The translations under genes were made by a program, and so were the position numbers. Below are positions 20,794-30,575 of a DNA stretch of 64,000 bases, one piece after another. Numbering within the stretch: position 1 is the first letter of the stretch; each line of letters starts with the position of its first letter. The stretch lies in assembly GCA_914767885.1 (NCBI GenBank), contig CAJZBQ010000021.1, positions 310,001 to 374,000 of the forward strand, read 5' to 3'. Origin of the DNA: Blepharisma stoltei. Taxonomy: Eukaryota > Ciliophora > Heterotrichea > Heterotrichida > Blepharismidae. The notes under the pieces are model-generated. The model did no database searches, was not told the DNA's origin, and saw only the letters and a program-made list of their open reading frames with translations.

Positions 20794-21511
20794 ATGGTAA
20801 AGAAAAGGTTCATTGCTTTTATTGGGAACTTACCATTTGATTTAACTGAAAATGATCTCAAAGAGTTCTTTAGCCCTATTGAAGATATTCAAATTAGAAT
20901 GAGACATAATAAGGAAGGAAAATTCAGAGGATTTGCTTTTGCTGAGTGTACGAATAATGATCAATTCCAAAAATTACTAACTCCCCTCCCTCCGTGAGTG
21001 AACAAAACCATTAGAAAAATAGTTATTTTTTGCCCAAAAGCCCACCCTCCGTGAGCGAACAAAAATTTTTTTAATAGAAAAACTTTTTATGGAAAAAAAA
21101 TGTTGATATATAAGTGATAATTAGTATAATTAAATCTCGAGATAATTCTGTTTAATTTTAAATAAATTGCGTTTTTAAAACATAAATTTTACAAATTAAA
21201 TTAATATTTGCCTTCCAATTTTCGAGAAGTGGGATTTTTTTTAAAATTTCGAAAAAAAATTAACCCCCCTGTGTGAGTGAACAAAATTTTTTTGTTCACT
21301 CACGGAGGGGGGAGTAAGAATGCACCATTTGGAGTTAAAGGGTCGCAAAGTTAACATTGAAATGAGTGCCGGGGGTGGTGGAAAATCAGAGGCAAGGAAA
21401 CAAAAAATAAAAAAAGTAAATGAAAAAATCACAAAATTCAGAAAAACAATATTTAAAGGGTCATCTGAGCACAAGAAAAAGAAAGAAGCAGCAGAAGATT
21501 CAAATGAATAG
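20794..21511 (+). CDS. NOP6-like RRM nucleolar protein
   Basis: About 127 residues after removal of the MITE at 20981-21314. An RRM begins at once: FIAFIGNLPFDLTENDLKEF (RNP2) and GKFRGFAFAE (RNP1). After excision the last strand reads LLRMHHLELKGRKVNIEMSAGGGG, followed by a Lys-rich tail. The HHxELxGRKxxxExxAGGGG ending plus the Lys/Arg tail is the pattern of NOP6, a small-subunit ribosome assembly factor. The MITE cuts the RRM fold itself, so this protein cannot be made without precise excision. Confidence 0.8.
20981..21314 (-). mobile_element. MITE family I copy inside NOP6-like gene
   Basis: 334 bp with TAA duplications (20978-20980, 21315-21317). The two spaced direct motifs are at the left and the hairpin at the right, so the element is reversed relative to the 2422 copy. 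Removal gives QKLL-RMHHLEL. Confidence 0.9.
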
Positions 21512-21713
21512 AATAGTAATCTAACGAAAAGTTTTGATTTAAAACCATTTATTTAAATCCCAAAAACTACCATTAAACTATTAATTTATACAACAATCAT
21601 CTTCATATCAATTTCTTCAAAAATATGTCTAGATTAGTTTCTTACCTTACTTGCTCTTCTTTTCTCTTTCTTTTAACTTCAAAAAATCACATACAATTAG
21701 TCTTAATAGAAAT

Positions 21714-22470
21714 ATGGATAACAGAGAAGAAGGAGGACCATGCTCAAGTTGCTGCACCGTTGTATTAATCGCAGGAATCAGTGTAGCTCTTGTTCGTTGG
21801 GACATTGATACTTATCAACAATGGAAAACAGCCGAAGAATTAACCTCCCACGACTACTATGGCCTTATATGGTCTTTAGGGATGTGCTTAACTATCAGTC
21901 TAGTCTGGTTTTCCTTACCTCTCTTAGTAGTCACTTTAGCGTGCAGATTAATCAAAATTGCCCAGTGTATAGGAATTTTTCTATTAGTTTGCGGAGGACC
22001 TAATTTATTGCTATGGAATATTTTAGGCTGCATCATAGGATCTTTTGAATTCAAAGATTTTTGTATCAGCAAAAATGACTGCGATACAGATTTCATGGTA
22101 ATTGTAATGAGGTCAATTACTTGGGGATTTTTATATATAATCAGCTTTATTTGCTCATATGGGCTTTGAAGAATTATTTTGGATTCTATTAAAGGACTAA
22201 GGCTTAAAAGCAAGGTTAAAAATTGGAGAACAGCAAGTAGGGCTGGAGAAAAACTATTTTATATTATCATAAATAGGGTTTTTCTATAGTAAAAATGCAT
22301 ATTTATTATAATAGTATATACTAGATCATACATGCTCTATTTGTTTAGATCATTTTGGAGTTAATGAAAAAATCAGAGAACTAACTTGTAAGCATACTTT
22401 TCATATGGAATGTGTCGATATATGGATGCAGGAACATGAAACTTGCCCAATATGTCGCCAGGCTTATTAA
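21714..22470 (+). CDS. Multi-pass membrane RING-H2 protein (E3 ligase-like)
   Basis: About 240 residues. From ATG 21714 there are four hydrophobic segments (VVLIAGISVALV, MCLTISLVWFSLPLLVVTLA, GIFLLVCGGPNLLLWNILGC, ITWGFLYIISFICSYGL). After a 34-bp TA-bounded insertion (22287-22320) comes a RING-H2 finger: CSIC, CKHTFHMEC, then CPIC, with CxH/H ligands in H2 order. TM plus C-terminal RING-H2 is typical of membrane ubiquitin ligases. Without the join the first open frame would end at 22289. Stop TAA 22468-22470. Confidence 0.75.
22287..22320. other. Very short IES or unusual intron, TA-bounded
   Basis: 34 bp between two TA. Removal joins INRVFL to LDHTCSICLD in frame, connecting the membrane part to the RING finger. 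It lacks GT...AG ends. Confidence 0.55.
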
Positions 22471-22498
22471 TGTTTAATTGGTTGAATTAAAAATTTAA

Positions 22499-24070
22499 AT
22501 GGAAAAACTCAGAGAAAGCGTTTATTTTAGGAGAACTGATTTAGTAGATGAGTGCTATAAATATGATAAAGGAGGTACTGGAAATGTAACTCGAGAACAA
22601 TTCACACAAGCCCTAAAGCTGTCAAGGCTAAAATTCTCAGAAAAAGAAATCCAAGAAATCGCCCTTCTTGCACCCAAAGATCCTGCTGGGAAAATCAAGT
22701 ACCGGGATTTCCAGAAAACAATGCAAAGCCAACAAAATAATAGAAACCCAGAAATTTATAGCGAAGAAAGCTATCCTGATAAAGTAAAAGTTGCCCATGC
22801 GCTAAAAGATCAAATTGAATTAGTAACTGAGCCTGAAGTGAGCGAAGCTATGTTTGTCAGCTTTATTAGAAGAACCTGAATAAGAATTGAGCCACATAGG
22901 CTAAGAGAAATATGGTCACAAATCCCGCATAGGACTTCTGAGCTAAAAAAATGGGTCGAGAGGTATGTTCTTAATGACTTACCAGATGCCGTTTTACCTC
23001 CTGATAACTCTACAAATATTGCGAATTTACCGATTATTTTAACAAAATTAAGGAATATTGCTACTTTGTATGGAGTTGATATAGTCATGCAGTCAGTTAA
23101 GGCTAAGTCTGTGCTGTTTAGAGAAGATTTGTGAGAAATTGTGAGGAAATTTAAGCTGGGGGCAACGAATGAAGAATTTGATAAATTTCGAGAGTGGGCA
23201 ATCCAGCAAGGACTTATGAAGCTTTATGATATTGAGCTTGGAATGGACTCTACAGGTCTTGCAGAATATTTTAGCGATATTGAGGTGCTGTCAACTCAAG
23301 AAGACCTCCAAGGGAATTCTCCAGCACTAACCCAGATTCTTAAAAAAGCAGTTGGAGAAATGATAACAGAAAGATTGCTTAATGTAAAACGAGCATTAGA
23401 AGCTAATGGCGACAACCATTATATAGAAGAGATTAGGCTTCGAGAAGTTTTAGCATATTCTTTACCTCAGCTTTCTAATGAAAATATAAGCCTGATCATA
23501 AATTCTTTAAAATATACTATCCTCCCAAGCTATGAAAATCCATTCAGAAGAATTTATATACCAGAGCTCATGAGTTTAATAAATGGCTCAGACTATGAAT
23601 TATCATTTAAGAAAAAAGAAGAAACAAAAATTGATATAGAAGAACAAAAACCAATAGATTTTGGAAATTTTGTAGTTAAGCCAAAAGATTGAAATTGAGA
23701 AATAGGAGTTTTACGGAAAATTTATTGCAGGTATAGAGAACTTATAGCGAATTTAAAGATAGCTGATTGAGAGAAAAAAGGATTTTTAACCCTTGAGCAA
23801 TTTCATTGGGCACTTAAGGTAAGCATGGATTGGCTTACAGATGAAGAAATTTTCTTTTTAGTGGGGTACGCGATTAGAGAGGCCGGATGTTTAGATGAAA
23901 AAAGAACAGGTGACGCTAGGAGAGATTTATATGAATATCAAACGACATCAGTAACTATTAGCAGAGCGATGTTTCCTGAAGGAGAACAATATAATATCTC
24001 GTATCTGTATTTTATGGTATCGATAGAAAGATTAATGAAAATGAATGAACTGAATTCTGAGCAAATTTAA
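22499..24070 (+). CDS. EF-hand-like protein
   Basis: One exon, 523 residues, several UGA-Trp codons. Near the N-terminus two helix-loop-helix units resemble EF-hands (YDKGGTGNVTREQFTQAL and KDPAGKIKYRDFQKTM), and a third lies near the C-terminus (KKGFLTLEQFHWALKVSMDWLTDEEIF). Loop acids are incomplete, so calcium binding is uncertain. The rest is helical with no named domain. It looks like a long ciliate EF-hand protein, perhaps cytoskeletal or axonemal; that is inference from the fold only. Confidence 0.7.
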
Positions 24071-24332
24071 GATTTTCTAATGTTTTAACATATTTAAATT
24101 AATTCTATAGTAAAAATATAAATAAAAAAATGGAAATTCACATTTAGAGTGAGTGGATAAATACTACTTAGATACTAAAATAAGTAGAAATGGAAAAGAG
24201 ATTGGGAAATTGCTAAGGGCACTTTAACATGGCAAAGCCTGATAAGGCTTTCCGACCTCACTATACTTGGCCAATTATATAGAATATCAATTTCAGAGCG
24301 ATTTTTCAAGTCATAATGGAATATTCACATTA
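24071..24332. other. Intergenic between convergent genes
   Basis: 262 bp. One small hairpin (AAAGCC-tgat-AAGGCTTT, about 24233-24251) is visible; nothing else is recognised. Confidence 0.4.
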
Positions 24333-26519
24333 TTAATAATCAGTGATAATTTCATCTTCAATGTCCAGGTAATTCCCACAGTCCGAACTGCTATCAATTC
24401 TCTCAAAGCTGATTTCTCCTTCCACTTCTACATTATTCACTTCATTATTCCCATTTCCTTGCATTTCCGCATTTTCTTCAAACTCTGCCTCAATTCCAAT
24501 TTCCTTATCACATGTCCTTGTTTTTTTCGAAATACTTTTCCATCTATTTTTAACACTATTTTCATTCCTTCCTGGCAGGTCTTTAGCGATTAGGCTTCAT
24601 TTATTGCCTACTTCTTGTTGTCTATTGATAATAAAGCTGTCTTCTTCTGGTGTCCAGCCACCTTTTTTCAGGGATGGGTCTAAGTGGTTATACTTGTTTT
24701 TATTCTGTTTACTTATATGAAATCATAATTAAATTTATTTTTATTTATTATAAAAAGCATATACCACCGTTCTCTACATTGTTTTCCATTACGCACTTGG
24801 CTATTCGCATAAAAACGATCATTTAGCTCCTTACTTTCACCTTTTAGAGCGAACAATATATTTGAACGATGGCTATTTTTAAAAATCTCATCTCTTTAAC
24901 ACAAAATAAAATGGGGATTTATCCGAGCCATCCTTCTCATGTATCTCGTTGGCAATGTGCAGGGCCTGTAACTTTGTGTAAATGGGGCGTGCTTTTTCTT
25001 TCTGGTTGGGACATCACGACAGGTTTTTTTACCCTGGTCCATAGACAGGAAACCAGAATTCATAAGACAACTCCAAACTTCTGCCTGGGTGCATATTCCA
25101 GAGAGATGGCGACGTCACCATTTTTTGGTGACGTCGACAGAAAAGGGTAAGTGCAAACTGATGCTTAGGGTTAGGAGCCTGAAGTCGGCGAAGGTGGACA
25201 GGGTAGAAATAAACCCCGAAGACCCACTCAAATTAATTAATTAATCTAAACATTTCTTTAAGAAACGTTTATATAAATTGTTTTGTATAAAATTTTTTAA
25301 TATATAATTAATAGCTATCATTATTAACAGCAAGCTAATTCTTAAATCTTAGATTGCTTATATTCTTAACTCCCCCCCCCCCTCCGTGAGCGAACAAAAA
25401 AATTTTGTTCGCTCACGGAGGGGGGTTAATTTTTTTTTTTTAAAAAAAATTTATATATAAATTTTATAAAAAATATTTTTTTCGAAATTTAAAAAAATCC
25501 TAATTTGCAAAAATTGGGAAGCAAATATTAATTTAATTTGCAAAATTTATGTTTTAAAACGCAATTTGTTTAAAATTAAACAGAATTAGCTCTAGATTTC
25601 ATTATACTAATTATCACTTATATATCCAAATTTTTTTCCATTAAAATTTTTTCTATTAAAAAAATTTTTGTTCACTCACGGAGGGGTGGGTTTTTGGTCA
25701 AAAATGGCGATTTTTCTAATGGTTTTTTGTTCGCTCACGGAGGGGGGGGGGGGAGTAAGCATAAATTTTATAATTCAAATAGATTTCTTACCAAGAATTA
25801 AGATTTTTTAAACCCGAAAAAAAAATTAATACAGACTCTTTGAAATATTAATTCCGAATAGATCGAATAATAAATTTAGGAGAGGATTAGCGATCTGTGC
25901 TCACTTTTTGCTGCACTTTGTAGGCAAGAGACTAATCAGAGCTTGATCTTCATTTTCACTCCAGGGATACCTAATTTGGTGAACATTCTTGGAAGCAGGC
26001 TTAAAAAGCGGGTAAAACTTATGCTTACTCCCCTCTGTTAGTGAACAAAAACCATTGGAAAAATCCCTATTTTTTGCCAGAAAACCACCCTTCGCGAGCG
26101 AACAAAATTTTTTATGAAAAAATATTTTGATATATATGTGATAATTAATATAATGAAATCTCTAGCTAATTCTATTGAATTTAAATAGCTTGCATTCTAA
26201 AGCATTAATTTTGCAAATTAAATTAATTCTTATTTCTTGAATTTTGAAAAAAAAAAATTCTATAAATTTTATATATAGTTAGTGACACTAATTGGCACGG
26301 GGTGCTTTTGGCTCAGTTTCGAGCCAAAAGCACCCCGTGCCAGTCAGTGTCACTGAATATATAAATTTTTTAAAAAAAAATTAACTCCCTCTGTGAGAAA
26401 GCAAAATTTTTTGTTTCCTCATGGAGGGGGGAGTTAGCATTATTGATTTTGCAAGGGATCATTCAAACTCCATTCCCAATTTCATAAGGATCTGTAGGGT
26501 ACTGATTGCAATCTTCCAT
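24333..26519 (-). CDS. R2R3-type MYB transcription factor, heavily interrupted
   Basis: Start ATG 26519 (MEDCNQYPTDPYEIG), stop 24333. After removing a MITE (26028-26433), a 1056-bp composite IES (24832-25887) and a 73-bp IES (24691-24763), two MYB repeats appear: PWSENEDQALISLLP...KKWAQIAKELNDRF...GKQCRERWYNHLDP, then GGWTPEEDSFI...KWSLIAKDLPGRNENSVKNRW. The spaced Trp residues and the GKQCRERW hinge are standard MYB. The C-terminal third is acidic. All joins keep frame. A DNA-binding regulator; targets unknown. Confidence 0.8.
24691..24763. other. IES in MYB gene, TA-bounded
   Basis: 73 bp. Joining at TA gives RERW-YNHLDPSLKKG, completing the first MYB repeat. Confidence 0.8.
24900..25250 (+). 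mobile_element. SINE-like retroposon E, inside an IES
   Basis: 351 bp, GC-richer, between an 11-bp direct repeat with one mismatch (catctctttaa 24889-24899, catttctttaa 25251-25261). It shares with element B the ataaaatgg head, a GACGTCGACAGAAAAGGG segment and a GAAATAAACCCC near the 3' end. It includes a perfect hairpin CGACGTCACCA-TTTTT-TGGTGACGTCG (25110-25136). Confidence 0.65.
25370..25755 (+). mobile_element. MITE family I copy, nearly identical to 2422-2808
   Basis: 386 bp with TAA duplications (25367-25369, 25756-25758), lying inside the composite IES of the MYB gene. By eye it differs from the 2422 copy at only a handful of positions, so both moved recently. Confidence 0.9.
26028..26433 (-). 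mobile_element. MITE family I copy with a nested palindrome, inside MYB gene
   Basis: 406 bp with TTA duplications (26025-26027, 26434-26436). Removal joins KINNA to KHKFYPLF in the MYB protein. A 70-bp foldback is nested at about 26281-26353. Confidence 0.9.
26281..26353. repeat. Long perfect-stem palindrome nested in a MITE
   Basis: Stem of GGCACGGGGTGCTTTTGGCT against AGCCAAAAGCACCCCGTGCC with a short loop, extended outward by GTGACACT / AGTGTCAC. It is much GC-richer than the host MITE, and other copies lack it. Confidence 0.85.
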
Positions 26520-26590
26520 ATATTTCCCCCTGTGCGTCTGATTTATTAGTATGTATGAATATTTAAATTAAGTCTTATATAGATTTAAAA

Positions 26591-29334
26591 TTACGCAACC
26601 TTAAACGCTCCTCCAAGCCATTTTTCTTTATTTTGTTCTCGGAATTTGTGGGCAGAAAACGGATTATAAGGTAAATCAGTTGTGGGGTTAGCTTTGGTGA
26701 ATTCCCGAGGAACAGCTGTGGTGGGGGTGATGTTTTTGGCAGAAACTCATTGCTTTTTGGACTCTTTTTGCTCTTCATGCTCAATTTTTTCAGGATCTTT
26801 GTAAGGAGCGTCGTTTCGCATTGAGCCTAGGAATGGGTATTTGAGTGTTCGAGATTTTACATTAAGGGTATTAGGGGTTTCTGATTTTACTCGGCTTGCA
26901 GGAAATTTTGTGGTTTTTATTTTTATTGTGCTTGGCTTAGCTAAATCATCAGTGCTTGGATTTTTTCTGAGCATCACTTTTGGCATGATGTCAATGTTAT
27001 ATTCAGGATGCAGCATTGATCGGATTTGGAATTTATCTTTTCATATAGTAGGCTCTACACTTGAGCACTGGCTCGATTCCATATCTCCTTCATATTTTCC
27101 AATGACTTTTGTGAACTCATTTTCATTATTAATATTATAATTCTGTTCCTCTTCTTTATATTCTTGAGTTTCTCTGCTGACTTTATTAGCGATCCCATAA
27201 AAATTCCTTAACTCCCCCCCCTCCGTGAGTGAACAAAAAAATTTTGTTCACTCACGAAGGGGGGTTAATTTTTTTTTTCGAAATTTAAAAAAATCCTAAT
27301 TCGCAAAATTGGAAAGCAAATGTTAATTTAAATTTATAAAATTTATGTTTTAAAAAGCAATTTGTTTAAAATTAAACAGAATTAGCTCTAGATTTCATTA
27401 TACTAATTATCATTAATATATTACAATTTTTTTTCTATAAAAAAATTTTTGTTCATTCACGGAGGTGGGTTTTTTGGGCAAAAAAAATAGGGATTTTTCT
27501 AGTGGTTTTGTTCACCCACGGAGGGGGGGGAGTAAGTATTTAACTGACTCATTTTTGTCGAAATCCCCCCTCAGCTTCCAATTGCTTTTTGTGCCAGTTT
27601 TTACTAGCGAATCTCCTTGTATCATAATTTCTGAGCCTACTGGCTGAGTAAATGCATTTTTAATTAAAATTGGCCTATCAGTCGTCGCATTGTTTTCTAA
27701 TGCTGCAAATTCATGATGCCTTTTAGATACAGCGAAGCCTGAATGTGAGGATTTTGGTCTGATATTTTTATTAGGCTTCCCATTTGGGTGAATTGAGGCT
27801 TCAAATTTTACAGTTGATGCTGTGACTGGTCTACTTGGAGAAGAAAATTTGTTGAAGGAGTCTGGAGTTATTTGAAGGGTAGATGAAGAAACTGGACGAT
27901 TTGACCCTGATGTAAAAGGGCGGGTCGACCCTGAGGTGAAGGGACGCGTTGATCCTGAGAATGGCCGAGAAATAATTGCAGAAGTAGATTTGCTGGCATC
28001 TGCAGCTGTTAAGTGATATAAAGAGTCATTAGGCATGTCAAAAATAGGCTTCGCAGGAAGAATTGAATAAACCACTTGTGATAAAGGCAAGTCCAGTCTG
28101 TTTTTTTCTTTTTGAATTTTTTCTATCATGTATTCTACGAAGTTTTTTAGTACTTGAACAGTTTGAGGGTATTTTGGATTTATGTGAAACATAGAACCTA
28201 CAGCATTGTGATGAATAATTAGTTGGGATCCTCTTTGTGTTTCTGCAAATACTTGAAAGCGGTTATCATTATCTGGCAGTGCAATTGGGTGAATATCTCA
28301 AGCATTGCATTGGGGAATTAAAAAATCTTGTAGGCCTATATTTTTTACAAGCCAATGTTGGACGTTTCTTTTATTTATTCGACACAGCGCTTCATTTTGT
28401 TTGCCGACATAAGCGGACTCTAGTTGGTCAAACTGCTTTGGGTTATATTGATAAGGCTTTAATATAAAACCCCTTATCCCAGTCTAAAGTGAATGTGAAA
28501 TTTTATCAATAATAATCTCATATTATTTTATTGAAAATATTTATGATTGATTTTTATTTAGTTCACACTTGAATAATTTTTCGTTTTCTTGAGCTGCTTT
28601 ATGATGATGAAGCCCTATGTTAGAAAACGGCAAAAACTCATTTGCAGCAAAATCATAAGCATATAAATCGCCAGTGACATTATCAAGAAATGCATCTCCA
28701 AGCTTCAAGTTTGCCAAGACTGCTTTATCAATCCTTTGAAAATCTTCAACTTTGCTTCCTTTACCTTGTCCATTTATCACTCGATTTATATGAAATTTCG
28801 TGGCACATAAAAATACCAGTATCTCCATTCCGCATCCAGCAGCAAAAAGAACTTTTTTTGTTCTTTTGCACATTCTCATTAAAATCAAAAACTTTTTACA
28901 TTTTTGATACCAGGGCAGCAAATTTAAATCTCCATCAAGAAATACAAAATCTATCCTATTTCTTATAATTTTATATATTTATTTTTTTTTTTTATAAAAA
29001 ATGCATATTCTAAGCTAAATCCATACATGGTTCTCCAATGAATTGCATAATTATTTTTTAGGAATTTTACTACTGGAAAATTCAAAGAAAAGCTCTATAT
29101 ATGATCAAACGTTTTTTGTGCTTCTGGGCTGAGATATTTAGTGTTAAGCTCATATAAATAGCTATCTATAGTGTTTATGTCAACGGTTGCAAATTCTATG
29201 TGTGAAATTGGTATAAATTTCTGATGGGAAAAAGACTATATGAATACTACCTCTTTTACTGATTTTTCAAAGTCTGAAAAGCCTCGATTTCCTTCATCTG
29301 TCTCAGGAAAGGCGTTAACAATTAGAACTCTCAT
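26591..29334 (-). CDS. Class I glutamine amidotransferase-like protein with long disordered tail
   Basis: Start ATG 29334, stop 26591; roughly 730 residues after removing a 15-nt intron (29236-29250), three TA-bounded IESs and a MITE. It begins MRVLIVNAFPETDEGNRGF, then RIDFVFLDGDLNLLPWY and KVLFAAGCGMEILVF, where the Cys sits at the position of the amidotransferase nucleophile. This matches the class I GATase-like fold (RVLIxN, xDG, CxGxE/Q). The C-terminal half has GSTRPFTSG repeats and basic low-complexity sequence ending NKEKWLGGAFKVA. The catalytic His/Glu are not identified, so activity is open. Confidence 0.65.
27212..27532 (+). mobile_element. MITE family I copy inside amidotransferase-like gene
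   Basis: 321 bp with TAA duplications (27209-27211, 27533-27535). Removal joins NESVKYL to RNFYGIANKV in frame on the minus strand. Confidence 0.9.
28462..28560. other. IES in amidotransferase-like gene, TA-bounded
   Basis: 99 bp. Joining at TA gives LFKCEL-KPYQYNPKQFDQ. Confidence 0.7.
28974..29012. other. Short IES in amidotransferase-like gene, TA-bounded
   Basis: 39 bp, nearly all A/T with a T13 run. Removal gives EPCMDLAY-KIIRNRIDF. Confidence 0.6.
29050..29101. other. Short IES in amidotransferase-like gene, TA-bounded
   Basis: 52 bp with in-frame TAG. Removal gives QKTFDH-MQFIGEPCM. Confidence 0.6.
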
Positions 29335-29346
29335 ATTTATAAAATT

Positions 29347-30553
29347 CTAAATTTGGTCATATTTAAGATTAAGAATTTCTTGCTGCGATTTTTGTGCCAA
29401 TTTTAAATTTCTCTGGTTTTCTGTTTCTAAATAAGCCACCATTTCTTGTAAATGCTGATTTTTTTGGTATAAATCAGTAGGCTCTCTCCAATCTTCTATT
29501 TCTTCTGGTGCTGAAACTTCTCCCCAGCCTTCTTGTAGGATTCTAGGAATTTGTAAAGCTATTGTGCACTCTTTTCCATCAAGTTCATAATTAGTCTCAA
29601 TTAAAACAGCTGCAGCCTCATCTTCACGCACTGAACGAGGTGTATTCATAGGCTCCATTAAAAAGATTGAGTTTACTCGAAGCTCATCCATGGTGATAAA
29701 ATTCAATTTTAAATCGAAATCTCCTTTTAAAGCTTTCCCTAACTCCGCCCCCCATCCTTGATCGAACGACTCGCCGTCGTTCGATCAAGGATGGGGGTTA
29801 AAAAAAAATTTTATATATAAAATAAAAAATATATATATTTTGTTTTATTTACTTTTAAATAAGAGTGTTAAGAGTATTTAATAATTATTTTTACAGCAAA
29901 AAATTGAATTAATCTCATAAAAATACCAATTTTTAATATTTTGATTTATTAGTACCCCTTTAAACTGTATAAATTTTAATTTGTTTCTTATTAAATTAAA
30001 TTTTTTTTTTAAAATTTTAAAAAATCTCTATTTTATTAGATTATTGAGTTTTTTAAGCCTTGATTGATGACTAAATCACTTCGAATGGTTGATTCTGAAG
30101 CTTTCTGTCGTCTCAAAGTCTCTGAAAACAACTTCATTATGCACATCTTCCCAAGCTTTTGATAACTAATATATTTTTATATATATAAAATTTTGCATGA
30201 TATGAAAATCGTTCGATCAAGGGATGGGGGTTAATTTTCCCAATTTTTAGGAATTTTTACAGTCAATCGTTCGATCAAGGATGGGGGGGGAGTAAGAATA
30301 ATTTCAGCCAAAAAAGGGAAGCATTTTTATAAATCGGTACTAATAAATCCCTAGGAAGAATATCAATTGAATACACGGTCGCTCGCCCCTCACTTTCAAT
30401 TGTGATGTTTAATAATGTAGGCGTTTTTAATTTGATTTTGCATAAGTGCTCAGCTCTTACTGCGCTGTTTTGAATTCTGATTAGAGCTCGGTCTTCTTCT
30501 CTAGCTTCTTTGAAGTCTTCAGATGTTCATTCACCTTTAAGAATATCAGTCAT
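29347..30553 (-). CDS. Hypothetical protein with C-terminal coiled coil
   Basis: About 218 residues (ATG 30553, MTDILKGEWTSEDFKEA; stop 29347) after removal of the 550-bp family II MITE at 29743-30292, which joins WLKLFL to GKALKGDFDLKLNF. The first part looks like a beta-rich domain (CKIKLKTPTLLNITIES...TVYSIDILPRDLL), repeated loosely after the junction (AVLIETNYELDGKECTIALQIP). It ends in a Gln/Glu-rich helix. No family assigned. The stop lies 13 bp from the next gene's start. Confidence 0.65.
29743..30292 (+). mobile_element. MITE family II (motif GTTCGATCAAGGATGGGGG)
   Basis: 550 bp with TAA duplications (29740-29742, 30293-30295). Left end: hairpin CATCCTTGATCGAACGAC / GTCGTTCGATCAAGGATG. 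Right end: two direct copies of the motif about 55 bp apart (30207, 30267). The layout is that of family I, with an unrelated motif. A GC-richer block at about 30045-30165 is extra. Confidence 0.85.
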
Positions 30554-30575
30554 TTAAATATTTATGGAAAATTAT

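Larger units (their letters stand above)
24832..25887. mobile_element. Composite 1-kb IES in MYB gene (holds a retroposon and a MITE)
   Basis: 1056 bp between TA at 24832-24833 and 25888-25889. Removal joins WAQIA to KELNDRFYANSQVRNGKQC in frame. It contains retroposon E (24900-25250) and a family I MITE (25370-25755), plus plain AT-rich sequence. Confidence 0.75.

Noticed and set aside
24233-24251. Hairpin AAAGCC...GGCTTT as a bacterial-type terminator
   Set aside because: Small and isolated in a nuclear eukaryotic genome; no T-run follows in a meaningful context.
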